NCBI GenBank assembly: GCA_030650265.1
Contig: JAUSEJ010000129.1
Location: 1-9,551 of the forward strand
Direction of reading: 5' to 3'
Length of the DNA: 9,551 nucleotides
Source: Dehalococcoidia bacterium
GTDB lineage: Bacteria > Chloroflexota > Dehalococcoidia > JACPQF01
Numbering within the stretch: the first letter of the stretch is position 1; each line of letters begins with the position of its first letter. The translations under genes were made by a program, and so were the position numbers. Positions 1 to 8,774 of the stretch are shown piece after piece. Under the pieces are notes generated by a model. The model was given only the letters and a program-made list of their open reading frames with translations, was not told the origin of the DNA and made no database searches.

Positions 1-633
1 ACGGCTGTGCGGACGTCGAGCGGGGCGAACCCCGAAGACGGAGTAACCGTACTCATCATTGATGCCCGGAGCGAGGGAGTCGCTATAACTCCCCTCATCA
101 CCGTGGCCGCTGACAAACAGTGTGAGGTGGCTTTCAAGCGCGTGCGCGTGCCGACGGAAAACGTTCTGGGGCGGGTTGGCGAGGGCTGGCCCATCGTCCG
201 GCAAATGCTCCTGCACGGGGCAGCGGCCACCAGCGCCTCGATGGTCGGCGGGGCGCAGAGGACGCTCGAAATGGCGGTAAGCTACGCCAAGGAGCGTGTG
301 CAGTTCGGCAAGCCCATAGGCTCCTTCCAGGCTATCCAGCACAAATGCGCCGACATGTTGGTGGACGTCGATGGCGCCCGGTTCATCATGTACCAGGCTG
401 TTTGGAAGCTAGCAGAGGGGCTTGATTGTGAGACAGATGTCGCCATGGCCAAATCATGGGTCGGCGACGCCTATCGCCGGACAGTAGCTCACTCCAATCA
501 AATTCACGGTGGTATCGCCTTCTCGAAGGAGTTCGACCTCGGGCTGTATTTCAGCCGGGCGCGTGCGGCAGAATTTGCCTATGGGGAGGGAGTCGTACAG
601 CGCGAGGCTATTGCCAGACAGCTTCTTGGCTAA
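1..633 (+). CDS. Acyl-CoA dehydrogenase, C-terminal part (5' end outside window)
   Basis: This is a FAD-dependent acyl-CoA dehydrogenase that would introduce an alpha,beta double bond into an acyl-CoA and pass electrons to ETF. The reading frame is open from base 1, so the upstream part lies outside the window; the GTG at position 7 is not a real start. The visible 210 residues cover the end of the beta domain and the C-terminal helical domain, against about 380 for the family. Family landmarks are ERVQFGKPIGSFQ at about residues 98-110 of the fragment and QIHGGIAF at about 167-174. The tail reads FAYGEGVVQREAIARQLLG, where most relatives have a YEGT-type segment carrying the catalytic glutamate; the base may be shifted or absent. 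The substrate cannot be told. The next gene starts 40 nt downstream on the same strand, so co-transcription with phoH is possible. Confidence 0.93.
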   Translation, partial: TAVRTSSGANPEDGVTVLIIDARSEGVAITPLITVAADKQCEVAFKRVRVPTENVLGRVGEGWPIVRQMLLHGAAATSASMVGGAQRTLEMAVSYAKERVQFGKPIGSFQAIQHKCADMLVDVDGARFIMYQAVWKLAEGLDCETDVAMAKSWVGDAYRRTVAHSNQIHGGIAFSKEFDLGLYFSRARAAEFAYGEGVVQREAIARQLLG

Positions 634-673
634 GCCGGATTAAACCGGAAAAGATGGAAAGGGGCTTGATCAG

Positions 674-1999
674 TTGAACAAAGTTTATGTCTTCGATACC
701 AATGTCCTGCTTCACGACGCCTCGTCGATCGAGAGATTTGGCGACAACACCGTGGCGATTCCCCTCGTCGTCTTGGACGAAATCGATAAGTTCAAGGGGC
801 GCCAGGATGCGGTTGGTCGCAACGCCCGGGAAGCCACGCGTATCCTTGATGGTATGCGCGGGAAGGGATCATTGGTTGAGGGCGTCAGCACTGCGGCCGG
901 AGGCGTAATCAAGATTATCGTGGACGGACTGGCGGCGAGTTCCGACCTACCGGAAGGCCTGGACAAAAGCCGCGTCGACAATCAGATACTCCGGGTTTGC
1001 CTCGGCCTGAAGGAAAGCCTGCTGGACGTAACCCTTATAACCAAAGACATCAACATGAGACTGAGGGCTGATGCCCTTGGCATTCGCGCCGAGAATTATC
1101 TGGAGCGCAAGGCCTACCAGGTCCCCCATGCCGAGGCCTATGCGGGCATAATCGACGTGACGATCTCCGAAGAGGAACTGCAAACATTTTACAGGGAGCG
1201 CACCCGTCCCTTACCTGAGGGCGATCTATTTCCGAACGAATTTGTACAACTTCGAACTTCAGTGGGAAAAGTCTCGGCAATCGGCCAGGTCTCGGACGAC
1301 AAAGGGCATCTGGTTTTGGTGAACACCGACGCCGCCCATGTTTGGGGCATCCGCTCCCGCAACCTCCGACAGACGCTGGTCTTTAAACTACTTCTGGACC
1401 CCAACATCGCCCTCGTTACACTCACCGGTCAGGCCGGGACGGGCAAGACGCTTCTGACCCTGGCAGCCGGACTGGACCTCGTGCTCGACGCTCAGCGGTA
1501 TAAGAAGATGCTCGTCTCCCGGCCGATAATCGCCTTCGGCAAGGAGATCGGCTATCTACCCGGGGACAAAGACGAGAAGATGAATCCATGGATGGCGGCT
1601 ATCTATGACAATCTGGAACTTCTGATGAGCAACAAAGGTGGGGGCCAGGGCAAGAAGGCCAATGCGAACATGGCCTTCATTCAGAAGAGCGATATCTTCG
1701 AGGTCGAGGCCCTAACCTATATCCGGGGCAGAAGTATCCCCAACCAGTACATGATCATCGACGAGGCGCAGAATCTCACGCCCCACGAGATCAAGACCAT
1801 CATCTCGCGAGTCGGCGAGGGGACGAAACTGGTGCTCACAGGAGACGTTTCTCAGATAGACAACCCGTTCCTTGACGAGTTGAGCAACGGGCTGACGTAT
1901 GCCATCGAGCGACTGAAGGGCTCGCCCATGGTCGGGCATCTCACCCTCGACAAGGGCGAGCGTTCGCCGTTAGCCGAGCTTGCCGCCTCGCGCCTCTAA
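674..1999 (+). CDS. PhoH family ATPase with N-terminal PIN ribonuclease domain
   Basis: This is a 441-residue two-domain protein of the PhoH2/YlaK type, a PIN nuclease domain fused to a PhoH P-loop ATPase. Members of this class are cytoplasmic and some have RNA unwinding and cleaving activity. The PIN domain occupies about residues 3-140, with the acidic set D8 (in FDTNVLLHD), D35, D102 and D125. The ATPase has Walker A GQAGTGKT at 252-259, Walker B MIIDEAQ at 360-366 and the LTGDVSQID segment at 388-396. All key residues are present, so the protein is probably active. The start is TTG: the PIN fold begins at residue 4, there is no suitable ATG, and GGAAAGGGG lies 9 nt upstream (656-664). A 20-bp palindrome follows 3 nt after the stop. 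Its cellular role is unknown; phosphate starvation, RNA processing or a PhoAT-like toxin role are possible, but no antitoxin-like small gene is visible upstream. Confidence 0.93.
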   Translation: MNKVYVFDTNVLLHDASSIERFGDNTVAIPLVVLDEIDKFKGRQDAVGRNAREATRILDGMRGKGSLVEGVSTAAGGVIKIIVDGLAASSDLPEGLDKSRVDNQILRVCLGLKESLLDVTLITKDINMRLRADALGIRAENYLERKAYQVPHAEAYAGIIDVTISEEELQTFYRERTRPLPEGDLFPNEFVQLRTSVGKVSAIGQVSDDKGHLVLVNTDAAHVWGIRSRNLRQTLVFKLLLDPNIALVTLTGQAGTGKTLLTLAAGLDLVLDAQRYKKMLVSRPIIAFGKEIGYLPGDKDEKMNPWMAAIYDNLELLMSNKGGGQGKKANANMAFIQKSDIFEVEALTYIRGRSIPNQYMIIDEAQNLTPHEIKTIISRVGEGTKLVLTGDVSQIDNPFLDELSNGLTYAIERLKGSPMVGHLTLDKGERSPLAELAASRL

Positions 2000-2002
2000 C
2001 CG

Positions 2003-2022
2003 CGGGTCAGGCGCCTGACCCG
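2003..2022 (+). terminator. Perfect 20-bp palindrome after phoH
   Basis: The sequence CGGGTCAGGCGCCTGACCCG is its own reverse complement and begins 3 nt after the phoH stop. It can fold as an 8-bp GC-rich stem with a GCGC loop. Only a short TTT follows, so it is a weak candidate for an intrinsic terminator. It could equally be a dispersed palindromic element. Confidence 0.45.
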
Positions 2023-2053
2023 TTTGCGCATCGGCATAGGACTATCTGGCCCC

Positions 2054-2084
2054 TTGACAACTATACCCACTGCTGCCTTATCCT
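2054..2084 (+). promoter_or_regulatory. Candidate promoter for the beta-propeller gene
   Basis: A perfect -35 box TTGACA lies at 2054-2059. The best -10 is TATCCT at 2079-2084 (4 of 6 matches), separated by a long 19-nt spacer. It lies in the 188-bp gap between phoH and the propeller gene, about 100 nt before the TTG start. The -35 is convincing and the -10 is weak. An inverted TTGAC/GTCAA pair (2054-2058 and 2086-2090) brackets the region and could be an operator, but no regulator is implied. Confidence 0.4.
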
Positions 2085-2187
2085 GGTCAATGGGCAGGCT
2101 GTGTCCAGTACATTCACCAGCAGTAACCGGGCGCCGCTGTCTTGCGTGAACGAGGCGATGATGGCCTGAAGGGGAGGAAGTCTGCTC

Positions 2188-3228
2188 TTGCGAATATCGC
2201 GGAATTGGGCCCTTTGCCTCGTACCTTCAATTCTTCTTCTGCTCCTTCCCCTGCTAACGCGTGGAGGCGGACCGGACGCGCCGACCGTCTCCGCCATATC
2301 GGTGGTAACCACAATCGGGGTCGGCAGCCACCCGGCGGGCATGGCGGTAATCAGCAACACCAATCGTATCTACAGCGCCAATGGAGACGGCACCGTCTCG
2401 GTGATCGATGGCGAACACGCCTCAGTCACGGCCACAATTTCTGTAGCCTCCAACCTCTTTGGCATCGCCACCAATGCCAGCGACAACCGCGTCTACTTGG
2501 CCAGCAAGTCCGTCATCAGCCCATCCATTTACATAATCGATGGCAGTACCAATACAGTTACCGCTTCGGTTACGCTCGATTTTGCCCCCTACGGCGTAGC
2601 GGTCGACGAGTTCCGAAACCGCGTCTATGTTGCGGGCAGGGACAGCAACGTGGTCGCCGAGATCGATGGTAGCCGCGACGCAGTGTTTGCTACAGTCTCC
2701 GTCGGGGGTGGTCCGCTCGGTATGGCGGTGAACTCCAAAACTAGTAAGGTCTACGTCACGAACTTCTACAGCAACACGCTTACGGTAATCGACGGTGGAA
2801 CCAGAACACTCGAGACGGTGATTGCGGTCGGCCTGCAACCTTGGGACGTAGCGGTGGACGAGAGCACAAATCGCATCTACGTCGCCAATAGCGGGAGCGG
2901 AACCGTGTCCGTGATCGATGGAGCGGTCAACGCTGTCACCTCGACCGTGACAGTAGGTTTGGGGCCGCAGGGGGTGGCGGTGAAGTCGAGCACAAACCTT
3001 ATCTACGTCGCCAATTGGTTCAGCAACACCGTTTCGGTGATCGATGGGAGGACCAACGCAGTCGTCGCCACGCAGTCGGTTGGCACTAATCCGAGAGGGG
3101 TGGTGGCGAACGAGAGCACAAACCTCATCTATGTCTCCAACCGGGGCAGCGACACCGTCTCGGTGATTGACGGCAATCCACTCACCCCGAGGCTTTATCT
3201 CCCCCTCATATTTCGCTCCAGCAACTAG
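2188..3228 (+). CDS. Secreted YVTN-type seven-bladed beta-propeller protein
   Basis: This 346-residue protein belongs to the YVTN/NHL-like beta-propeller repeat family. An N-terminal hydrophobic run at about residues 8-23 (LLLLLPLL) after R2 and R5 acts as a signal peptide; no lipobox cysteine is placed for a lipoprotein. Seven repeats follow, each ending in an IDG triplet at residues 73-75, 117-119, 159-161, 201-203, 243-245, 285-287 and 327-329. The last six triplets are spaced 44 and then exactly 42 residues apart. Repeats carry phrases such as TNRIYVAN and NTVSVIDG, which predicts one seven-bladed propeller. The chain ends LYLPLIFRSSN, a tail I associate with exported Chloroflexota proteins. 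The start is TTG: an in-frame stop at 2167-2169 excludes longer forms, and GGGGAGGAAG lies at 2171-2180. Such proteins bind ligands or surfaces; the actual ligand is unknown and no enzymatic residue is recognisable. Confidence 0.9.
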   Translation: MRISRNWALCLVPSILLLLLPLLTRGGGPDAPTVSAISVVTTIGVGSHPAGMAVISNTNRIYSANGDGTVSVIDGEHASVTATISVASNLFGIATNASDNRVYLASKSVISPSIYIIDGSTNTVTASVTLDFAPYGVAVDEFRNRVYVAGRDSNVVAEIDGSRDAVFATVSVGGGPLGMAVNSKTSKVYVTNFYSNTLTVIDGGTRTLETVIAVGLQPWDVAVDESTNRIYVANSGSGTVSVIDGAVNAVTSTVTVGLGPQGVAVKSSTNLIYVANWFSNTVSVIDGRTNAVVATQSVGTNPRGVVANESTNLIYVSNRGSDTVSVIDGNPLTPRLYLPLIFRSSN

Positions 3229-3296
3229 CCTGACCGACCTTAACCGTCAACAACCCACTCTGCGGCAGGTGACGCTACCGCTCAAACCAGTGATAG

Positions 3297-3333
3297 AATC
3301 TCTGTGTCTCCGTGCCTCCGCGGTGAAACCGCG
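3297..3333. repeat. CTGTGTCTCCGTG-type repeat remnant with hairpin
   Basis: The stretch AATCTCTGTGTCTCCGTG (3297-3314) runs through CCTC (3315-3318) into CGCGGT-GAA-ACCGCG, a 6-bp stem with a 3-nt loop at 3319-3333. I recall near-identical wording (CTCTGTGTCTCTGTG leading to GGTGAA) as a common intergenic repeat in several bacterial genomes. Whether it is multicopy here cannot be seen in this window. It is non-coding and may also help end transcription from the propeller gene. Confidence 0.4.
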
Positions 3334-3371
3334 TAAAGCCCTCAACTAGCCTACTATCCTTTGACGCGCGT

Positions 3372-3396
3372 AGGGGCAGGTCTGAAACCTGCCCCT
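3372..3396. repeat. GC-rich hairpin between convergent genes
   Basis: AGGGGCAGGT and ACCTGCCCCT form a perfect 10-bp stem around the loop CTGAA. It lies 14 nt beyond the clpC stop and 143 nt after the propeller gene. There is no T-run on either side, so it is either a U-less terminator or a REP-like dispersed palindrome. Similar TAGGGGCAGGT palindromes are familiar to me from Chloroflexota-type intergenic DNA; this is recall, not a search. Confidence 0.5.
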
Positions 3397-3410
3397 GATA
3401 TGGAGATAGC

Positions 3411-5843
<2,433 letters not shown>

Positions 5844-5849
5844 TATTGT

Positions 5850-6164
5850 TTATCCTAACAAAGCGATTCGTAGTCTTTCGTTTTCCGTTTCAAGTCGTCT
5901 GATCCTCTCCTCGAACTGGGAGATGCGTTCCGCCATGCCGATGATAACTTCGGCGCCGGCGAGATTAACTCCTAGATCGTTAATCAGGCGTTGAATTTGT
6001 TGTAGTCTCTGGATATCCTTATCGGAATAGAGACGGATGTTGCCCTGCGAGCGCGAAGGCTGGATCAGTCCGGCTCGCTCATAGTAGCGCAGGGTTTGAA
6101 CATGAACTCCCAATAGTTTCGCTGCTACGCTTATCACGTAGCAAGCTTCGTGCTCTGTACTCAT
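5850..6164 (-). CDS. hspR: HspR, MerR-family heat-shock repressor
   Basis: This 104-residue protein is a MerR-type transcriptional regulator of the HspR group. The winged helix-turn-helix spans about residues 8-75: YVISVAAKLLGVHVQTLRYYERAGL contributes the recognition helix, followed by the wing SQGNIRLYSDKD and LQQIQRLINDLGVNLAG. A C-terminal coiled coil (about 76-102, leucine/isoleucine heptads) should mediate dimerisation. HspR proteins repress chaperone genes at an inverted repeat (HAIR), and in actinobacteria DnaK acts as co-repressor. Here hspR lies between dnaJ and clpC, 62 nt after dnaJ and 6 nt before clpC, so it should autoregulate the operon. Candidate operators lie at 7260-7310. 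Two SD-like stretches precede the ATG: GGGAGG (6177-6182) and the closer GGAG (6171-6174). No cysteine pattern for a metal sensor is seen; the only cysteine is C8. Confidence 0.93.
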   Translation of the reverse strand: MSTEHEACYVISVAAKLLGVHVQTLRYYERAGLIQPSRSQGNIRLYSDKDIQRLQQIQRLINDLGVNLAGAEVIIGMAERISQFEERIRRLETENERLRIALLG

Positions 6165-6180
6165 CTAATGCTCCAACCTC

Positions 6181-6245
6181 CCTAATCTGGCCTCAGCGCC
6201 GCCGTAGAGGCGAACGGCCGTTCGCCCTAGTCTGGCCTCAGCGCC
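6181..6245. repeat. 20-bp direct repeat of the dnaJ 3' end flanking an 18-bp palindrome
   Basis: CCTAATCTGGCCTCAGCGCC (6181-6200) recurs with one change at 6226-6245 (CCTAG...). The second copy covers the last codons and stop of dnaJ, so on the minus strand the dnaJ ending (codons for LRPD and stop) is duplicated just downstream. Between the copies lies 6201-6225, whose GGCGAACGGCCGTTCGCC (6209-6226) is a perfect palindrome. The arrangement resembles insertion of a REP-like element with target duplication, or slippage. The palindrome may also attenuate read-through between dnaJ and hspR. Confidence 0.7.
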
Positions 6246-7219
6246 CTGAGTTCCTCAAAGAGCTGCTTCTCCCTATCACTGAGATTGGTAGGAAGCACGA
6301 CCTTGACCTTGGCGAACAGGTCGCCCCGGGCAGTGGACTTTAGCTTGGGCATACCCTGGCCAGTCAACCTGAATACCCTGCCGTTCTGGGTTTCGGGCGG
6401 AATCTTCAGGGCCAGCTTGGTTCCTTTCAGCGTAGGCACTTGCGCTTCGCCGCCGATCATAGCCAGCGTCAGTGGGACCGGTACCTCCTCGTGAAGGTCA
6501 TCTTTCCGCCTCTCGAACAGAGGGTGCGGTTTCACCGAGACGTTCATCAACACATCTCCCCGCGGTCCACCGCCGCGGCCCTCACCGCCTTCCCCGGCAA
6601 CCCTAATGCGAGCGCCATCGTCCACACCGGCGGGGATTTTGACCTCCAGGCGCCGGCTTTGTACGGTGATTCCGAGGCCGCGACAGCTAATGCAGCTCTT
6701 GCCGCTGATCGTTCCCGCTCCCTTACAGGCCGGGCAGGGCTCCTGCATCTGAAGCTCCAACAAGCGAGTCGAGCCGTTGAAGGCCTCTTCTAAACTGATC
6801 TCTATCGGCTGCTCCAGGTCGTCGCCTCTACGTGGCCGACGACCGACCCTGCCACTGGTGTCTCCTCGAGCGCCCCCAAACAGGTTTTCAAAGATATCGC
6901 CGAAGCCGCCGCCACCGCTACCGTCGCCATATTCATAGCGAACGCCTCCCTGACCACCTGGCGCCTGCTGCCGGGCATTGGCATACTGCTCCGCGTGCTC
7001 CCAGTTCTCCCCGAACTGATCGTACTTCTTCCGTTTTTCCGGGTCGGAAAGGACTTCGTGGGCTTCGTTCATCTCTTTGAACTTGGCCTCGGCTTCCTTG
7101 CTGCCAGGATTAACATCGGGATGATGCTTCCGGGCCAGACGGCGAAAGGCCTGCTTGATATCCTTTTCGTTTGCCCCTCTCTTAACGCCCAGGACCTCGT
7201 AGTAATCTCTCTTCGCCAT
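6227..7219 (-). CDS. dnaJ: DnaJ/CbpA-like Hsp40 co-chaperone with a two-motif zinc finger
   Basis: This 330-residue J-domain protein would stimulate the ATPase of DnaK and hand over unfolded clients. The J domain covers residues 4-70 with HPD at 33-35. A G/F-rich linker follows (about 86-118). The C-terminal substrate-binding barrels run from about 132 to 310. Between them lies a shortened zinc-binding insert with only two CxxCxGxG-type motifs, CPACKGAG (162-169) and CISCRGLG (176-183); canonical DnaJ has four in about 375 residues and CbpA has none. Four cysteines could still hold one zinc. GGTGAGG (7224-7230) precedes the ATG. It is the first gene of a minus-strand operon with hspR and clpC, driven by a strong promoter at 7254-7282. 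dnaK and grpE are not adjacent, so a second, canonical dnaJ may exist elsewhere. Confidence 0.93.
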   Translation of the reverse strand: MAKRDYYEVLGVKRGANEKDIKQAFRRLARKHHPDVNPGSKEAEAKFKEMNEAHEVLSDPEKRKKYDQFGENWEHAEQYANARQQAPGGQGGVRYEYGDGSGGGGFGDIFENLFGGARGDTSGRVGRRPRRGDDLEQPIEISLEEAFNGSTRLLELQMQEPCPACKGAGTISGKSCISCRGLGITVQSRRLEVKIPAGVDDGARIRVAGEGGEGRGGGPRGDVLMNVSVKPHPLFERRKDDLHEEVPVPLTLAMIGGEAQVPTLKGTKLALKIPPETQNGRVFRLTGQGMPKLKSTARGDLFAKVKVVLPTNLSDREKQLFEELRALRPD

Positions 7220-7253
7220 TCTTCCTCACCTATAAGAACCTGTCACTTACCCT

Positions 7254-7282
7254 AGTATAAATCGTGACTATAGCGTTGTCAA
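7254..7282 (-). promoter_or_regulatory. Sigma70-type promoter of the dnaJ-hspR-clpC operon
   Basis: On the minus strand TTGACA (7282-7277) is followed by a 17-nt spacer and TATACT (7259-7254). That is a perfect -35 and a 5 of 6 -10 at optimal spacing. Transcription should start near 7247, giving a short leader of about 28 nt before the dnaJ ATG. The -35 and spacer lie inside the 51-bp palindrome at 7260-7310, which is a repressor-friendly position. Confidence 0.8.
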
Positions 7283-7310
7283 GGTGTTTGACCTAATAAT
7301 TATCACGATT
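7260..7310. promoter_or_regulatory. 51-bp symmetric operator region, two HAIR-like sites (candidate HspR box)
   Basis: Outer arms AATCGTGA (7260-7267) and TCACGATT (7303-7310) are perfect inverses, as are the inner arms GTCAA (7278-7282) and TTGAC (7288-7292), all centred on 7285. Read as HspR boxes (known consensus CTTGAGT-N7-ACTCAAG), 7283-7263 on the minus strand gives CTTGACA-N7-AGTCACG, 10 of 14 matches. The facing site 7287-7307 gives TTTGACC-N7-TATCACG, 8 of 14. The left site overlaps the -35 and spacer of the dnaJ promoter. HspR binding is inferred from this spacing and from the operon context. Confidence 0.6.
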
Positions 7311-7334
7311 CGCCAATTGCAACTACAACGAAAA

Positions 7335-7340
7335 TATGCT
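7335..7340 (+). promoter_or_regulatory. Possible -10 box for glutamate dehydrogenase
   Basis: TATGCT follows an A-run 44 nt before the ATG and is the best -10 in the divergent spacer. No -35 of good quality stands 16-18 nt upstream, so the promoter may depend on an activator or be placed wrongly. Confidence 0.3.
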
Positions 7341-7383
7341 AGGCTGTAAGTGACTCCGAATTCTTGCTGTGGAGGCTGATTGA

Positions 7384-8649
7384 ATGTCAGACAACCCGGT
7401 TGCGACGCCCGCCAAAATCAGCGCCTGGGAGGTTGCCCAAGAGCAGTTCGACATTGCCGCCGAAAAATTGGGACTGGCCGAGGACATACGTAAAGTCCTG
7501 CGCTACCCCAAGCGCCAACTAACAGTCTATTTCCCTGTGCGTCTTGACAACGGTCAGATTGCCATGTTCTCCGGGTATCGCGTCCAGCACAACATTGCTC
7601 GCGGGCCGGCAAAAGGAGGAATAAGATATCATCCGGACGTGAATGCGGACGAGGTTAAGGCCCTGGCCATGTGGATGACCTGGAAGTGCGCGGTGGTAAA
7701 CATCCCCTACGGTGGCGCCAAAGGTGGGGTCACTTGCGATCCAAAGAAGATGTCTACCAACGAATTGGAGAGGTTAACCCGCCGCTACGCAACGGAGATA
7801 TCTGCCTTCATTGGCCCCGAGAGCGATATTCCAGCGCCGGACATGGGTACCGATTCCCAGACGATGGCCTGGATAATGGACACATATAGCATGCACAGGG
7901 GCTATAGCGTGCCGGCAGTGGTTACGGGCAAGCCGATCGCCATTGGCGGGTCCGAGGGAAGGCAAGAGGCGACCGGACGAGGCGTCATGATAGCGGCGAA
8001 GGAGGCCGCCAAGCAACTCTACATGAACTTCAAGGAAGCTAGAGTCGTCATTCAAGGTTACGGCAACGTTGGCTCGGTCGCCGCCGACCTGCTTCAAAAG
8101 GAAGGCTGCAAGGTCGTCGCCATCAGCGATTCTCAGGGAGGGGCCTACGATCCTAACGGACTCAATTTAGCCGCTCTGGCCAGGCATAGGGCCGCTAGGG
8201 GTACGATTGTAGGCTACGCCGAAAAGGTGACCAACGAGGAGCTACTGGAGCTTCCTTGCGACATTCTCGTCCCGGCCGCGATGGACGGCCAGATCACAGG
8301 CAGCAACGCCAACCAGATAAAGGCCAGGATCGTCGTCGAGGGAGCCAATGGCCCCACCACGCCGGAGGCCGACCGAATCCTCGTTGATAGGGGCGTGTTA
8401 CTGTTGCCGGACATCCTCGCCAACGCCGGCGGCGTCCTGGTGAGCTATTTCGAGTGGGTGCAGGACATTCAGGCCTTCTTCTGGAACGTGGGGGTGATCA
8501 ACGCCCGGCTGCAGTCGATAATGGTACGATCCTATCGGGATGTGGCGGCCATGGCGCAGAGGGAGAAAACAGACCTGCGTACGGCGGCATATCTAGTTGC
8601 AGTCGCAAGAGTAGCCGAGGCCACCGCCCTCCGCGGCATTTACCCGTAA
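7384..8649 (+). CDS. Glutamate dehydrogenase (Glu/Leu/Phe/Val dehydrogenase family)
   Basis: This 421-residue enzyme should interconvert glutamate with 2-oxoglutarate and ammonia using NAD(P), linking nitrogen assimilation to the TCA cycle. Its length is typical of the hexameric small GDHs. Visible residues are K77 in GPAKGG, K101, the catalytic K113 in PYGGAKGG, D153 in PAPDMGT, the Rossmann loop GYGNVG at 225-230 and S354 in VLVSYFEW. K77, K113 and D153 all correspond to Clostridium symbiosum GDH K89, K125 and D165 with a constant offset of 12. The pair K77/S354 is the one that binds the substrate gamma-carboxyl, favouring glutamate over leucine or phenylalanine. D249 in AISDSQGG ends beta-2 of the Rossmann fold; coenzyme preference cannot be decided. 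GGAGG at 7371-7375 stands 8 nt before ATG. The gene diverges from dnaJ. Confidence 0.95.
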   Translation: MSDNPVATPAKISAWEVAQEQFDIAAEKLGLAEDIRKVLRYPKRQLTVYFPVRLDNGQIAMFSGYRVQHNIARGPAKGGIRYHPDVNADEVKALAMWMTWKCAVVNIPYGGAKGGVTCDPKKMSTNELERLTRRYATEISAFIGPESDIPAPDMGTDSQTMAWIMDTYSMHRGYSVPAVVTGKPIAIGGSEGRQEATGRGVMIAAKEAAKQLYMNFKEARVVIQGYGNVGSVAADLLQKEGCKVVAISDSQGGAYDPNGLNLAALARHRAARGTIVGYAEKVTNEELLELPCDILVPAAMDGQITGSNANQIKARIVVEGANGPTTPEADRILVDRGVLLLPDILANAGGVLVSYFEWVQDIQAFFWNVGVINARLQSIMVRSYRDVAAMAQREKTDLRTAAYLVAVARVAEATALRGIYP

Positions 8650-8671
8650 CCGTTGCGAATGTAGTAGCCTT

Positions 8672-8731
8672 CCGGCTAAAGCCTCAAGTCCTGAGTCACG
8701 GCCTAAGAGCAGGACTTGAGGCTTTAGCCGG
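8672..8731. repeat. 22-bp perfect inverted repeat with 16-nt loop
   Basis: The left arm (8672-8693, beginning CCGGCTAAAGCC) and right arm (8710-8731, ending GGCTTTAGCCGG) are exact reverse complements. The loop is 8694-8709. It starts 22 nt after the glutamate dehydrogenase stop and lies between convergent genes, where a bidirectional terminator would be useful. No T-run follows on either strand; TTTCTT at 8737-8742 is the nearest. The length and perfection suggest a REP- or MITE-like palindromic element rather than a standard terminator. Confidence 0.75.
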
Positions 8732-8774
8732 GCATGTTTCTTGCGAGCGCCAAGTTCATAATTTCTGACTGTTC

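Larger units (their letters stand above)
3229..3410. other. Convergent intergenic region with two hairpins
   Basis: This is the 182-bp space between the propeller gene and clpC, whose 3' ends face each other. It holds no credible gene. It contains a CT/GT-rich stretch (3297-3318) leading into a small hairpin and a second hairpin close to the clpC stop, both listed separately. The left half (3229-3296) shows nothing I recognise. Confidence 0.6.

Noticed and set aside
674..1999. PhoAT-like toxin-antitoxin pair
   Set aside because: The PhoH protein has a PIN domain, but no small antitoxin-like gene precedes it; the upstream gene is an acyl-CoA dehydrogenase.
2142..2672. 176-codon frame overlapping the propeller gene, starting ATG
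   Set aside because: The translation is low-complexity Q/R/H-rich with no signal peptide or domain, while the overlapping frame gives clean YVTN repeats.
2188..3228. DNA tandem repeat or CRISPR-like array
   Set aside because: The 126-nt periodicity comes from protein blades with diverged codons, not from identical DNA repeats with spacers.
7260..7310. CIRCE/HrcA operator
   Set aside because: The arms do not resemble TTAGCACTC-N9-GAGTGCTAA, and the operon encodes HspR rather than HrcA.
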